Part shown: positions 1 to 10,180 of the stretch, piece by piece
How positions within the stretch are numbered: the stretch's first letter is position 1
Layout of the letters: every line of letters begins with the position of its first letter
Source: Rhabdornis inornatus
Taxonomy: Eukaryota > Chordata > Aves > Passeriformes > Rhabdornithidae
Assembly: GCA_013397075.1 (NCBI GenBank)
Contig: VWZS01003937.1
Location: 2,842,469 to 2,906,468 of the forward strand
Direction of reading: 5' to 3'
Length of the DNA: 64,000 nt
Notes under the pieces: generated by a model
Database searches by the model: none
The model's input: the letters and a program-made list of their open reading frames with translations, nothing else
Told to the model about the DNA's origin: nothing
Program-made: the position numbers and the translations under genes

Positions 1-3000
1 GGTTTGTAGGACTGAGAGAATTGTGTAAATTGCTGTTTACTTGGTTTTGCAGTTTTTTACTGAACAGATTTTTCATTGGTGGCAATATTTTATTTCATTT
101 TGTTTTTATTGTAATTATTAGGCTTTCCAAAGATCATACAATGAGAATACAACCACTAATGGATTAAAAAACCATTTATTCTACTTGGGATGCTTATAGA
201 ACAATGTATCCTTTTATCAGTTTTTGAGGTGCCTTTTTTAATATGCTTTGGTAGGATTTTTCTCCTGTTTGTTTTCACTTGGTTTATTAACACAGCAAAC
301 CAAAGACAAGTAAGGTGGATTGTAGTGTTGCTCCAGTCTGGTTCAGCCTGGGCCTAAAAGCATGTTTCCATGGTCAGTGCAAAGCAGGAGCAGAGTTTGT
401 ATGGGTCAGAATTGCAAATATTACTATTGTGACAGGGAAGGATAAGCCTTTTCCCCCTACACCTGGCTACGCTTAGCAAACCTTTGGCTTGCCTGGGGGC
501 CCACTAGAGGAGGGGCTACTCACATTGCCCCTGCCTGAAGCTTTTTCTTTGCTGACTGAAGAAACTTCTCAAAAGCTTTTTCCATCATTTTTTCCCCCCA
601 ATGCTTTTTTTCATATGTGTGTCGGAAGGGAATAGGAACTTCTGGATGTGAATCTAAAGCAGGGGACCCAAATGAGAAGAAGTTCTGCTCTTGAGCAGCT
701 GTGAGTTACAAGCAGCTGGGTTGATTGATGCGGTGGTAGAAGGACTACTGGCATATAGGAACTGACATGAGAGGGCAGGAATGTAGCAGCAAGCAGTGAT
801 TTCATTTTGGTTTGTTTAAATAATGTGTAGGATTTGACATGTGACCAGCTACTCATAATAGCACCCTGCTTCAGCTTCTACCTGGAAAAGCTTTTTTGTG
901 AATCAAAAGGTGTCATTTCAATTCCATCATATTCTGAAGTGATAGGAAACAATGTATGCAATGGAATTGTTTCCCAGAAATTGTGTACTCTGAGCTCTGG
1001 CAATAGGAGAAACCAAGGCAACTGTGTGTTTTCTTGTATTTTTGTTTTAAAAAGTATTTGTTATTCTTTTATAATGTTAAACTTTGAAATTAATCTTCTT
1101 TATAGATTAAAGACGAGTATGTTATCAAACTCTGCTGGTGACTTTTTTTTTGCAACACAGAGAGACATGTTTGGAAGTAGATACACACAGTGATGGCTTC
1201 ACCACTGCTTTGAGTTGACAAGAAACCTCATGACCTCACTTTGTATCCATCTTCTTCCCTTGCCTTTATTGAATTCTCTTTTAAGATCGTTCATGTCCTA
1301 GTCATACCATTGCTTCCTCAAATCCTCTGTGTAACTTCAACCTGATCTCTTGCTTCTTCTCAGGAAGATGCAATGTGGCATAGACAGAGATGGCACCTTT
1401 TCCCCTCCAGGTGAGTGTGAGCTGCAGGGCAGCTTTCACTCTGGCTGGAAACAATGAGGAGAGAGAAGCAAACCCTCAGAATTCACAATGCCTGGTTAGG
1501 TGGTCACAGTATGGTTAATAGCAGCATTTTGTAAGAAGCATTTAATTCCATCGCTATGGCCTTTGGAGATAATATAAATGTAGGCTACCAAATATTTTGC
1601 CATGTCCATGGTTTGAAAATGCACCCCATTTAAACTGAGAGGTTGTGTGGGGAGGCAGATTTGGACTAGCAGTGTGATTATATAATGAGTAGCCTTAATC
1701 ACTGATCGAAGTGCAAATACATGCTAGAGGCATTTTTAGGTAACCCAAAGATTTCTACAACCTAGAGTCTTTTAGTAACTCTACCATGGCTGAAACATGA
1801 GGTGTTTCATCTTTGTATACATTTCTGTGTCATCACTTTAATGATTTATGTCAATTACCAGTGATTAGACCACTTGAATATAAGTAGTACTGATTTCTCA
1901 TACTGCCAGGTAGAGTCCAGATCCCTAATGGAATCATACTTGCAGGCTTGCTAAATTCACCTTGGCTGCCTGTATCACCCATATGTCCACAGGATATTTA
2001 AACTGAGATAAATGTTCTATTTGTAACTAGGAACAGCCATGATACCAAAAAGGAATCCATGTGGATAGGCCCTTAGGCTCACACTACAGTGTTTATTATT
2101 TACACAGTAATTAATTAGTTCTAGTTTTTATCCTATCCATGTGCAACAATTTAATTTCAATTTTAATCCTCTTACTGAAAACACAATTTATATTCTGCTT
2201 CTCATTGACCAACATTTGTTCTAGTTCCAGCTATTGCTGAATGTATTTGTTTAGAGCTTTCATAAAGTTGTAAATAGAAGACTATAAAGTTTGAAAAATG
2301 TGTATGAATTCAGTGACTTGTTCTGCCTGTTGCAATATCCATTAGTCAATAGGCCACACAGTGAGAAATGCTCCATATTTTGTCAAGACTTTGGAAAACT
2401 TCCTCATTTTGTTCCTATCTCTACATTTAGGCCAGTTTCATAGTTTAATTTTTACCAAAACCATTTAATTGTCAGTCTTCTCCCAGTCTAACGAAACACC
2501 TAGATTTCAGGTGCTCATTTTGTAGAATTGGGCCCTTGATGAGTGCTCCAAATGACAATTTTTCTTGCTAATGTCATTTCAGATATTGAAAGACTGAAAA
2601 AGAGAAATTTTAAGAATAATCACAGCATATAAATAAAGGAATACACTGTACATTTTTTATTTAGACCATGCTTTTGTCCTTCATAAGTACCATAACCCAG
2701 TGGAGAAAGCCAACATTCATAAAAAGCTGGAAGGCAAATAAAAATACAGATTGATTCATTAAAGATATTTGTTTCCAAGATTTGATAGATGTAATTAATA
2801 TTTTATTTTTACAGTAGTAATAAAAGATGGATTGTTGTAGGTTAAGAAATCTTTGCTGTCAAAGATAATATAGTTGTCCCTTTTCAATATTTACACTGGT
2901 GTATTATATAGCTCAGTTATAGAAACTAATGTTTCTAAGTAAGAATCTTTAGTGCTGAAAGTGAAAGGTTTATTGCTTTTATTTCCTTTAGAATGGCAAA

Positions 3001-4367
3001 TTGATGTAATTTGGGAGTAATTACTTTGACATTAAATAGGAACTAACTAAGTTTATTAATGTCTGAAACATTAGAATCATTGTAGTAAATTATTGATACA
3101 AACCATACTCTTTGTCCAGTTTAATTGTTTCAGTTCAAGTTTTGCAAGTGAAAACATGCCCTTTGTTTAAAAAGCATCAATAATACATGTTATTTTTTTC
3201 TTTAAACAAAAGCTCATGTGGGAAACATTGAGAGCAACACATTTCCCTAGAACATCCAATGAGGGATAATGGAGAGAGGTCTATTTATATCTAAGTTAAT
3301 GATAGAAATATAGGCAGCATTTTGCCTCTGCTACATCCACCTTCCTTTTTTCATCATACATTTTGTCCTCTGACTCATGTCACTGGTGGTACACAAAGCT
3401 TTTTTGGAAGATAAGATAATGAATTGGGAGTCCATTCTGTGCATAGGAACAATCTTTTACATAAAATAGAGTCATTCTTTCCCTAGATACTCTCTTTATG
3501 TAACATCAATTCAATGCATGAGATTTATTGCCTCATATCAAATTCAGAATTATTCTTTGCACATGCATGGGACATGGGATCCATTCTTGGCTGAATGGGT
3601 ACTTTATGAAGAAAACCACTCATAAAAGATCTGCACAGTCTATGGGATTGTAAGTGGACAGCTGCAATTTTTAATTAAGCCACTAATAACAGTTAATAAA
3701 GATTTATAAAGCCCACTGAGTATGTGAAATGAATCCATGAAGTTTCCTATATTTGTTCTAAGTAGTAAGTCAGGGAAAAAAAAGAAAAAGAAAAAAGTGG
3801 TGAATGAAGCTTCCAGTGAGAAATATTGTTTTGCTAAACCATGACTGACTGATTTCATGTAATTGAGGTTTACTATAAAATGTCATTTTTAAAAGTATTT
3901 TTTTGTTTAGTTGCTATTTTTATGTTGGAACTTCTTTTCCTTTAACTAACAAGCATGAAATGTCAACATGGAAAAGTGACATTTGGACACCTAGTTTGTC
4001 ACAAAATTGGATGTTGTGAAAGTAAGCCACATTCTTGCTTTTCCACCAACTTAAAAAAAAAAAAAAAAATCATACTTGTTTGGAAGAACTCAGGTTTCCA
4101 AACAGTTTTTCATGCTTCATCTGAGTTTTTGAGTGCCTTGCCATCCCTGTGTGAGGCAAAGAAAAACGAGACTGAGGCTTGATGAATGGTTGGATTTAGC
4201 ACTGAATGCTTATGAAATGTGAAGAAAACTGAAATATGGGTAAGGGTATTTATACTAGTTTGTATTGATACAAAACAGTTGAAGCAGTGTGAATTATATG
4301 CAGAAATATAAGGGGCACTGTTCCAGCTTGCAAAACAAGCCTGCCATGGGACTGATTGCAAACCTAC
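1..4367. other. AT-rich noncoding DNA, no gene recognised
   Basis: I see no coding exon, RNA gene or transposon that I can name here. Open frames reach only about 119 codons (834-1193, plus strand) and show no protein-family signature. Short A-rich runs occur at about 3776-3797 and 4052-4069. The stretch 420-560 is locally richer in G and C but is not recognised. Confidence 0.6.
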
Positions 4368-4612
4368 TCAAAACCTAAAATATTCTAGCATATCTCTACC
4401 TTTACCAGTCATTTCACTCAAAGGCTGGTGTGAACCAAATTCCACTTTGATCACTACCCCAGGAATACCTCTAGCTCTGTCGGTTTGTAGCTTCCCAATT
4501 AGTCTTCCTGAATCCATAGCTTGGGTATGTTCTTCTGAGACCCCCCAGGCTGTGATACCAGTGGGACCAAGACCCAGAACAAAGAGCACAAGAATAAACA
4601 TGGTGACAGATA
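4368..4612 (-). pseudogene. Possible SLC2A (GLUT)-like exon remnant, TM10 region
   Basis: On the minus strand a pyrimidine-rich run ending in TTTGCAG (4613-4620) could be a splice acceptor. It is followed by a 245-base open stretch, which also has an internal ATG at 4601 in a CACC-ATG context. The first 30 or so codons are strongly hydrophobic and contain GLGPTGIT, then E and Q at the spacing seen in class-II sugar transporters (GxGPxGxT, five residues, E, three residues, Q in transmembrane helix 10 of GLUT11-type proteins). After that the reading loses resemblance: the RPAA motif that should follow is absent, so a working exon is unlikely. The family motif is established knowledge recalled without a search; assignment here is inference from a short ungapped match. 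It could equally be a chance hydrophobic frame. The second fragment at 6,345-6,449 on the same strand and in the correct order strengthens it slightly. Confidence 0.2.
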
Positions 4613-4720
4613 CTGCAAAGGACAGGATATTACTCCATAGCTCAGATTTTTCTATCCTGGTGGGCTGTGATCAACTGAAAACTCCTGCCGTGTATCATCC
4701 GTGATAAACCCAAACTTCCT

Positions 4721-5129
4721 GCTTCTTAAATCCACCAAATCCATGCTCAGAGTGAGAGAACATCATGCTTCAACTGAGTGGGAGTCAGTGTGAGTCACAG
4801 CTACTGGGCATTTGAGAAATACTATGTGTCCTCAATAGATGCATGTGCTCAGTTAACTCCCACCAGTTAATTCCTCTTTCTCCTCAGCACATATGATGGA
4901 GCAGTGTCTGCACACATCAGTGCTTCAGTGCTCTGCAGAAAGGAGCTGTGCTTCTCAGCCTGGGGCGTAGCTCTTTGTATTGAATGCTCAGCATCGAGGA
5001 AGGAAGGTTTTTCTGTAGCTTGCTGTCATCCCAGGAACCTGGATTGTATCACTGCTGCCTTACAAAGGTCTCAAGAAATACTTGCAACCCAAAGTAGACA
5101 AAGGAAGAGGTGCTGTCTGAAGTGGTAGG
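4721..5129. other. Noncoding, slightly GC-richer stretch
   Basis: This is moderately GC-rich compared with its surroundings, especially 4900-5110. I looked on the minus strand for further sugar-transporter exons (PESPRYL-like, GRR-like motifs) and found none. Nothing else recognised. Confidence 0.5.
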
Positions 5130-5515
5130 TAAAAAAAAGAACATGCAGTTAAAAAAAGGCTAATAAAAAAGAGAGATGAAAAAATTTAACAGAAGAAGAG
5201 AGAGAAGAGAAAAGTCAAAATAGGATCGTGGAGACATCCTGAGGAACTGAGGAAGGTGGCCAGAAGTGTGCTAAAGCTGCATGTGGGCATGAAGGAAGAG
5301 CAGACAAGGAGACAGAACATGTAAGGAAGGAATGAGAGCAGGTAGAAATGGGAGCAGAGCTTAAAAGGAGATGAATGGAAACAAAGCAAGGATAGAAATG
5401 CTAAAGATAGAAAGAAATAGAACAGGTAAGTAGGCCCTGATGAGGAGGAAAAGTCTGAGACACTGAGGGGAGAATAAGAAGAGAAGGGACACAGGTGAAA
5501 AAGAGACTGCAAATT
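5130..5515 (+). repeat. Purine-rich low-complexity tract
   Basis: The plus strand is dominated by A and G for nearly 390 bases, with clusters of GAGAGA, GAAGAG, AAGGA and AAAAAA. The opposite strand is therefore polypyrimidine and reads as a Ser/Phe/Leu-rich 119-codon open frame (5186-5545) that is an artefact of this composition. Such tracts are common in vertebrate introns and can adopt triplex structures. Confidence 0.6.
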
Positions 5516-6344
5516 TTGTTTTTCTGGGCACAGCATTTCTCTCACACGGCACTTTCTGACTGGTACAAGAGATTTACCCTGTCATTGGATGTTTCCCTAT
5601 CCATACATAAGGTCTGAATTTGGTCCTTGGTATCCAGTCACTCCCGTGCTTTGTTCCAAAAGACATTTGTTTTCATGGCCAATCCAAATGCTTCCTTTAG
5701 ATCCAGGAAGTCTGAGCAACATTTAATGAAAATATGAAAGAAGAAACCAGCATATTTCTAAACTAAGAGCAGACTTGAGCAGGATGAGGAAATCAGAACC
5801 ACAACAAAGATAAATTTCCTTTTGTATTTCTTATTCAGTAAAGATGCAAGCAAAATTTAATTAGCTATATTTTTTTAGTTTTTTCTTTCATTCATTTCAC
5901 CAACAAATCCTCTGCAGGCTTTGCTGATACCCTACAGTTTAACATTTTCTTTAATCAACAGATAGATTACAAAGGATTACAAGAGTGCTTAATTTCATTG
6001 TCTATTTTTTTTTCTTTTTGTGGTTTCCTTTATGTTCACTCTTGGGGTGGCTAAAAATGAATTATTTAAATCCTTCTCAAAGTCTTTAATCTTTAAAAGT
6101 TTGTATCTCTGTGAGACAGAAAAAGGCAGAGGAACATACTGCAAGAGTAGATGTTCAAGAAAACTTTGGAACTCATAGAAAATATCACGTTCAGATTAGA
6201 ACTATTTGCAAAGTACCAATTGTTTCCACAACCTGATGACAAGGAGTTTGATTTCATTAGCTTTGGATAGTCTTTTGGGAAATTACTTAGAAAGTAGCTA
6301 ATGTCAAATAACATCCTAGGATTTTCAGCAGTCCAGTAGAGAAC
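5516..6344. other. AT-rich noncoding DNA
   Basis: No feature recognised. A T-rich run lies at 6004-6020. The minus strand stays open from 6542 down to 6093 (149 codons), but only its part near 6,345-6,449 resembles anything known. Confidence 0.5.
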
Positions 6345-6449
6345 ATATAGGAACAAGTTCATCACATGCTGTCCTAATGCAAATAGCAAATTGACATAGG
6401 CTGGGACAGCTCTAGGGAGAGGCTGGGAAGGGATTTCACCTGGATACAG
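6345..6449 (-). pseudogene. Possible SLC2A11-like (GLUT) exon remnant, TM4-TM5 region
   Basis: On the minus strand a (CT)n polypyrimidine tract (6454-6470) runs into CACTTCAAG, a good splice acceptor, directly followed by codons for LYPGEI. In class-II GLUT proteins an exon carries MYLGE followed by (P)..L.GAV and then ALG and GQ. Here Y, G, E, L, A, V, A, L and G fall at matching ungapped positions, then a GQ appears four residues early, as if a few codons were lost. The frame continues open far beyond the expected exon length. No other exon of the family (PESPRYL loop, GRR loop, PETKG C-terminus, FQFGYN N-terminus) was found nearby. The pattern fits a decayed duplicated copy rather than a working gene. 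The match is from memory of the family and is weak; chance similarity remains possible. Confidence 0.25.
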
Positions 6450-6453
6450 CTTG

Positions 6454-6470
6454 AAGTGAGAGAGAGAGAG
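6454..6470 (-). repeat. Short (CT/AG)n run
   Basis: An almost pure alternating AG run on the plus strand (CT on the minus). It is either a small microsatellite or the polypyrimidine tract of the possible exon next to it. Confidence 0.5.
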
Positions 6471-7874
6471 CCATCTACATGTCCATGAACAGCTTGGAGG
6501 GAAATGGGAGAGAGGGACCAGGTGAAGAGGAGGAGGCTGCAATCAGAGTGACCAGACACCCTGTCTTACAACTAGCATCTTCTGCACCACTTAAAGCCCA
6601 GAGACTTTGAACTGTGCAGAATCTATGTCCTGGCAGTAGGCAGCATAGCCAGTCCATATCAGATTTTGCCTGGAAGGCTTTCACCTTATGCCAGGCGGTA
6701 CAACTGAAAAATGGAAGACAATGACAATTGGCACAGATTTGCTGTTTGCTTGCAGTGGTGGCAGGTGGGGACAGTGGGGAGGAAGGGGGGATAGACAGTG
6801 ACAGAAAGATTGTTTTAAACTCTGGGGTCTCTGCTCCATTTCAACTTTTTAAAATAGAAAGTTTAATTCTCTTCTGAAATCTATGAGATGCAACTTCCCA
6901 GGACTGAATGTCCTTTTCACAGTGAGAAAAGGGGATCAAAGCACCACGATGAGACAGACATCTCTGAAAAGAGAGGGCCCCAACATCATGGCTGTTTAGT
7001 AAGAAACACTGAGAATTGCTTTAAACTAGAAGCTAAATGTGTAAATGAACATGAATACTGCCACATTGAGACACAATCATCATATACCCAGTCCCCCTTT
7101 TTTTCTTATAATTTTCAGCTTCAATTTGATGAATTCTGCTTAAGAAATTGTTTATTATAGCATGGGCCATAGAAACGAAACAGTAAGTTTCAGATAAATT
7201 TTGCCTTGTAAGTTTTGCTTTAGTTTGTATTTTTGGTGTTGGCCTAGTTGTAGCTGGGGGAGAAGTAATGGGTACTTCAGCAGCTTTGGTCAATTGCAAC
7301 TGATAGTGTATCTTTTATTTTATTATTTTGTCATGATTTTTTCTTTTCTTAGGGGCTTGAAACAGTATTTCACACAGTGAAAGACCACACTTCTACCAAT
7401 TGCTGTCTGTTAAGTAGTGTTGCCAATCTTCTTCTGGACAGTAGAAAACACATTTGAGAGAGAAGTAACAGGACAGATCATGCAGCATCTGTATATTGGT
7501 GGCAATGCATTGCTGATAGTATTTTCATATTTTGTTCTTCATGCATTTAGATTATCATTCTCTTCCATCATAATTCTATTAATTAGTACTTTTAAATAAC
7601 AATAGAAACAAAGAAAATAATTATTTTTGGGGAACGAAAATTAAATTCTGTCAGGGAATTAATCGTATTTAAATTTTATTGATGTTTATCATCTTTTACA
7701 CACATTTCCATAAGCAAAATTCAGCTCATGCTGACCTACTACAAGGTTTCATCATACTACAGGATTTCACAGAGCAGCTTCCCATTGTTTGTGTGTCTGC
7801 CATAAATTTAAGGGAGTTCACTATTTTTGTCCTAAACCCCCTATGTCTGTAGTCTATCACAAAACCATGAGAAG
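6471..7874. other. AT-rich noncoding DNA
   Basis: Contains scattered G-rich bits near 6755-6800 and short open frames without recognisable domains. No gene or repeat named. Confidence 0.5.
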
Positions 7875-7913
7875 ATTTTGTGTGGCTAACAACCTTTGTT
7901 AGCCACACAAAAT
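7875..7913. repeat. Perfect 16-bp inverted repeat with 7-base loop
   Basis: The left arm ATTTTGTGTGGCTAAC (7875-7890) and its exact reverse complement (7898-7913) flank the loop AACCTTT. Pairing stops at both outer ends, so the stem is too short for a typical microRNA precursor. The origin is unknown: it may be a local foldback mutation or the remnant of a small inverted-repeat element. Confidence 0.85.
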
Positions 7914-9730
7914 GGAATGGAATACAAATGATTGAGGTGAAAGTGCAAAGGCAAAACTACATGTGGAAACTTGTAAAATGCCTTTTTCAACTATTTGTAA
8001 GCTTGCCTTTTAGTGAATTTTCAACTCAGTTTTTGAAGAACACATTTAATAGATAGTGAAGTTGGATACATTTGCTACAGATGTTTCTGCATATAAATAA
8101 AATGCCCCCTGTCTCATAGCCTTTGTGAATTGCCTCCAATAAACACTCAGTGTTGTGGTTAACAGCAGAACCTGTGTTTATTCAGACAATCTAACATGCA
8201 GGCAGATTTCTGTTCCCATATAAAGTTCCCTACCTTTCCACTGTGCAGACCAGCTGTGCTCTGGTTCTCTGGGAACATTAAAGCAGTGTTTAAGACCAGA
8301 GCCTGGGACTCTAATGAGAACAGTGTGGATTTAAAGAGTCAGCCAGATCTGAGAGGGGAGTGGAAGCATCACTTTATCACATCTCGTTCCTGTGAGAGTC
8401 AACATACAGTGCTCTCACAGGTAGGAGTTGCAGTGCTCTGGAGTTAAAGAACGCCCAGTTCCCTGGAACCAGGGGCTGCAGTGAGTGAGTGCAGGCTGTG
8501 AGCTAACCTGCTTACAGAGTGCTGCTGCCCTTTCCCCTTCCACCTCAGGCTGAAGTGTGGTGAGGGTATTAGGCTGTGATACTCGGTTCACTCTGGAGTT
8601 CCTTATGCTCTTTGCCTTAAAAACCTGTCTGGAGGGTGCTGCTAGATGGGCTGGAGGCACTGTGGTTACTTGCCAGGTTTAAGTGTGGTGCTTGGGTCCA
8701 TTTCAAAGCAGGGCTCCAGCACCATTGTTTCAGATCATGGCTTTGTGAGATCAGGCACAGAGTAAGACTTTAGACAAGCCTCAGCACGAGCCATCCCTAC
8801 AAACAGTCTCTGGCTCACAGCAGCCTTTCCATCAGGCTTAATAAGCATAGGCATGAATAAACAGATGGAAGAGATGGAACCTAGTCTGGATTGCAGAAGT
8901 GCTCAACGACTGTCTTCCATGAGCAGGGAGGAGAAATGATCCTTTGCCAGCAGTAAGTTAGGGCAACAATTAGTTTGAATTTAATTCACACTAAGACCTC
9001 AGACAAGGGCATGGTTAGCCCCAGATGCAAAAGAACATATCTGTGCTTATTGGCTGGCTTTCTGAGTAAAGAGGTGTATGTGAATCCAAAATAGGGATTT
9101 CAAGAACATGGCAATGCTGCTTTTATAGACCAGATACATTTTTTAAAGTTGAATTTTATTTTTTCTCTTGGGTAAAGCTAGGATGAAAGTAGCTAATGTG
9201 TAATACACGCATCTGTACTGATGTAATGGCTTAGGCCATCATCAGGACAAAAAAAATGTTGAACCATATTTTCTGAAAAGTCAGCAAATTAGAGTGAGGG
9301 ATATAAAGAAAGTTCAGTTAGGAACAAGTGCATAGTCTAAAATTTAGCAGTCCATCAAGAAATTAGGTTTATGTGTACTGTTTCTAATAGTGAATAAAAT
9401 CTGTCCTGCTGAATGGAGTCACTGAAGTTGTATACAGTGTTTATATTCTCGCTGAGTTTCACCATCCTTGTACAAGTCTTCTGAGAACCTGTTTCCAGTA
9501 ACAGAACAAGGCTGGCAATGCAAGCTATACACACATCTGTTTCCTGGAGCATGGCAAATCTGCAGTTTGCATCACAAACTGGGTTGCACATGTTCTAGAA
9601 AGCCTTGGGCATTGATTCTTAAGAGAAAAAATGCTAATATGGGTTATTTTAGAATGGTTTTCAGGTTTAATTTAGTTGGTTACTCTGAAAACAGAAACCT
9701 ATATAAATTCTCAGCAAAAGTAGTGAGACT
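7914..9730. other. Noncoding DNA with a GC-richer block at 8180-8700
   Basis: The block at about 8180-8700 is visibly richer in G and C than the flanks and has open frames of about 80 codons on both strands, none recognised. It could be an old, diverged repeat. The rest is ordinary AT-rich sequence. Confidence 0.45.
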
Positions 9731-10180
9731 TTACTTACAGTAAAGCTTTTTTAACTGTATAGACTGATGAAGTTTACAGTCAATAGTTCTGTGCAAAAGT
9801 TCTGGTGAGGTTTGACAAAGATTTTTGGCCACCAGAAGAGAGAAAAAAATACCAGTAGAAAAGAAAAATGGATCATTAGCTGAAGTCTCAGCTGACTTGA
9901 AGCACATTTTGCTTGCCTGCCTGATGAGCGCATACATCACATGGAAGATTCATGTTTCGTTATATTTCCCTTTTGCGGTTTGATGACAACTGACATACAA
10001 GATGTATAGCAGGAAGTTCTCAGTAACTTTCCAGGTCATGAAACCTGAGATGTTGTGCAAAACACTAGAAATTATCTCAAACAGGATTATGAGTGCAGTC
10101 AACCCATGTAAAAAGAGAAGCAGACACATTGCTGTGAAAATCCATTTTCTTTGCAGGTTTAGAAGATACACCCACCAATT
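9731..10180 (-). other. Open frame interrupted by one TGA, hydrophobic, unrecognised
   Basis: One minus-strand frame stays open over about 150 codons apart from a single TGA at 9950-9952. The upstream part has two hydrophobic segments (around FTAMCLLLFLHGLTALIILF and FLLYILYV); the downstream part has a third near FFFSTGIFFSLLVA. A TAG lies four codons before the first listed codon. I do not recognise the family. A decayed multi-spanning membrane protein exon is conceivable, but AT-rich noncoding DNA often yields such frames. Confidence 0.12.

Noticed and set aside
834..1193. 119-codon plus-strand open frame
   Set aside because: No domain, low-complexity composition, no splice or promoter context; typical of chance frames in this AT-rich DNA.
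5186..5545. 119-codon minus-strand frame rich in Ser/Phe/Leu
   Set aside because: Direct product of the purine-rich tract on the other strand; not a protein-like sequence.
7875..7913. microRNA precursor
   Set aside because: Stem is only 16 bp and pairing does not extend outward; too short for a typical pre-miRNA.
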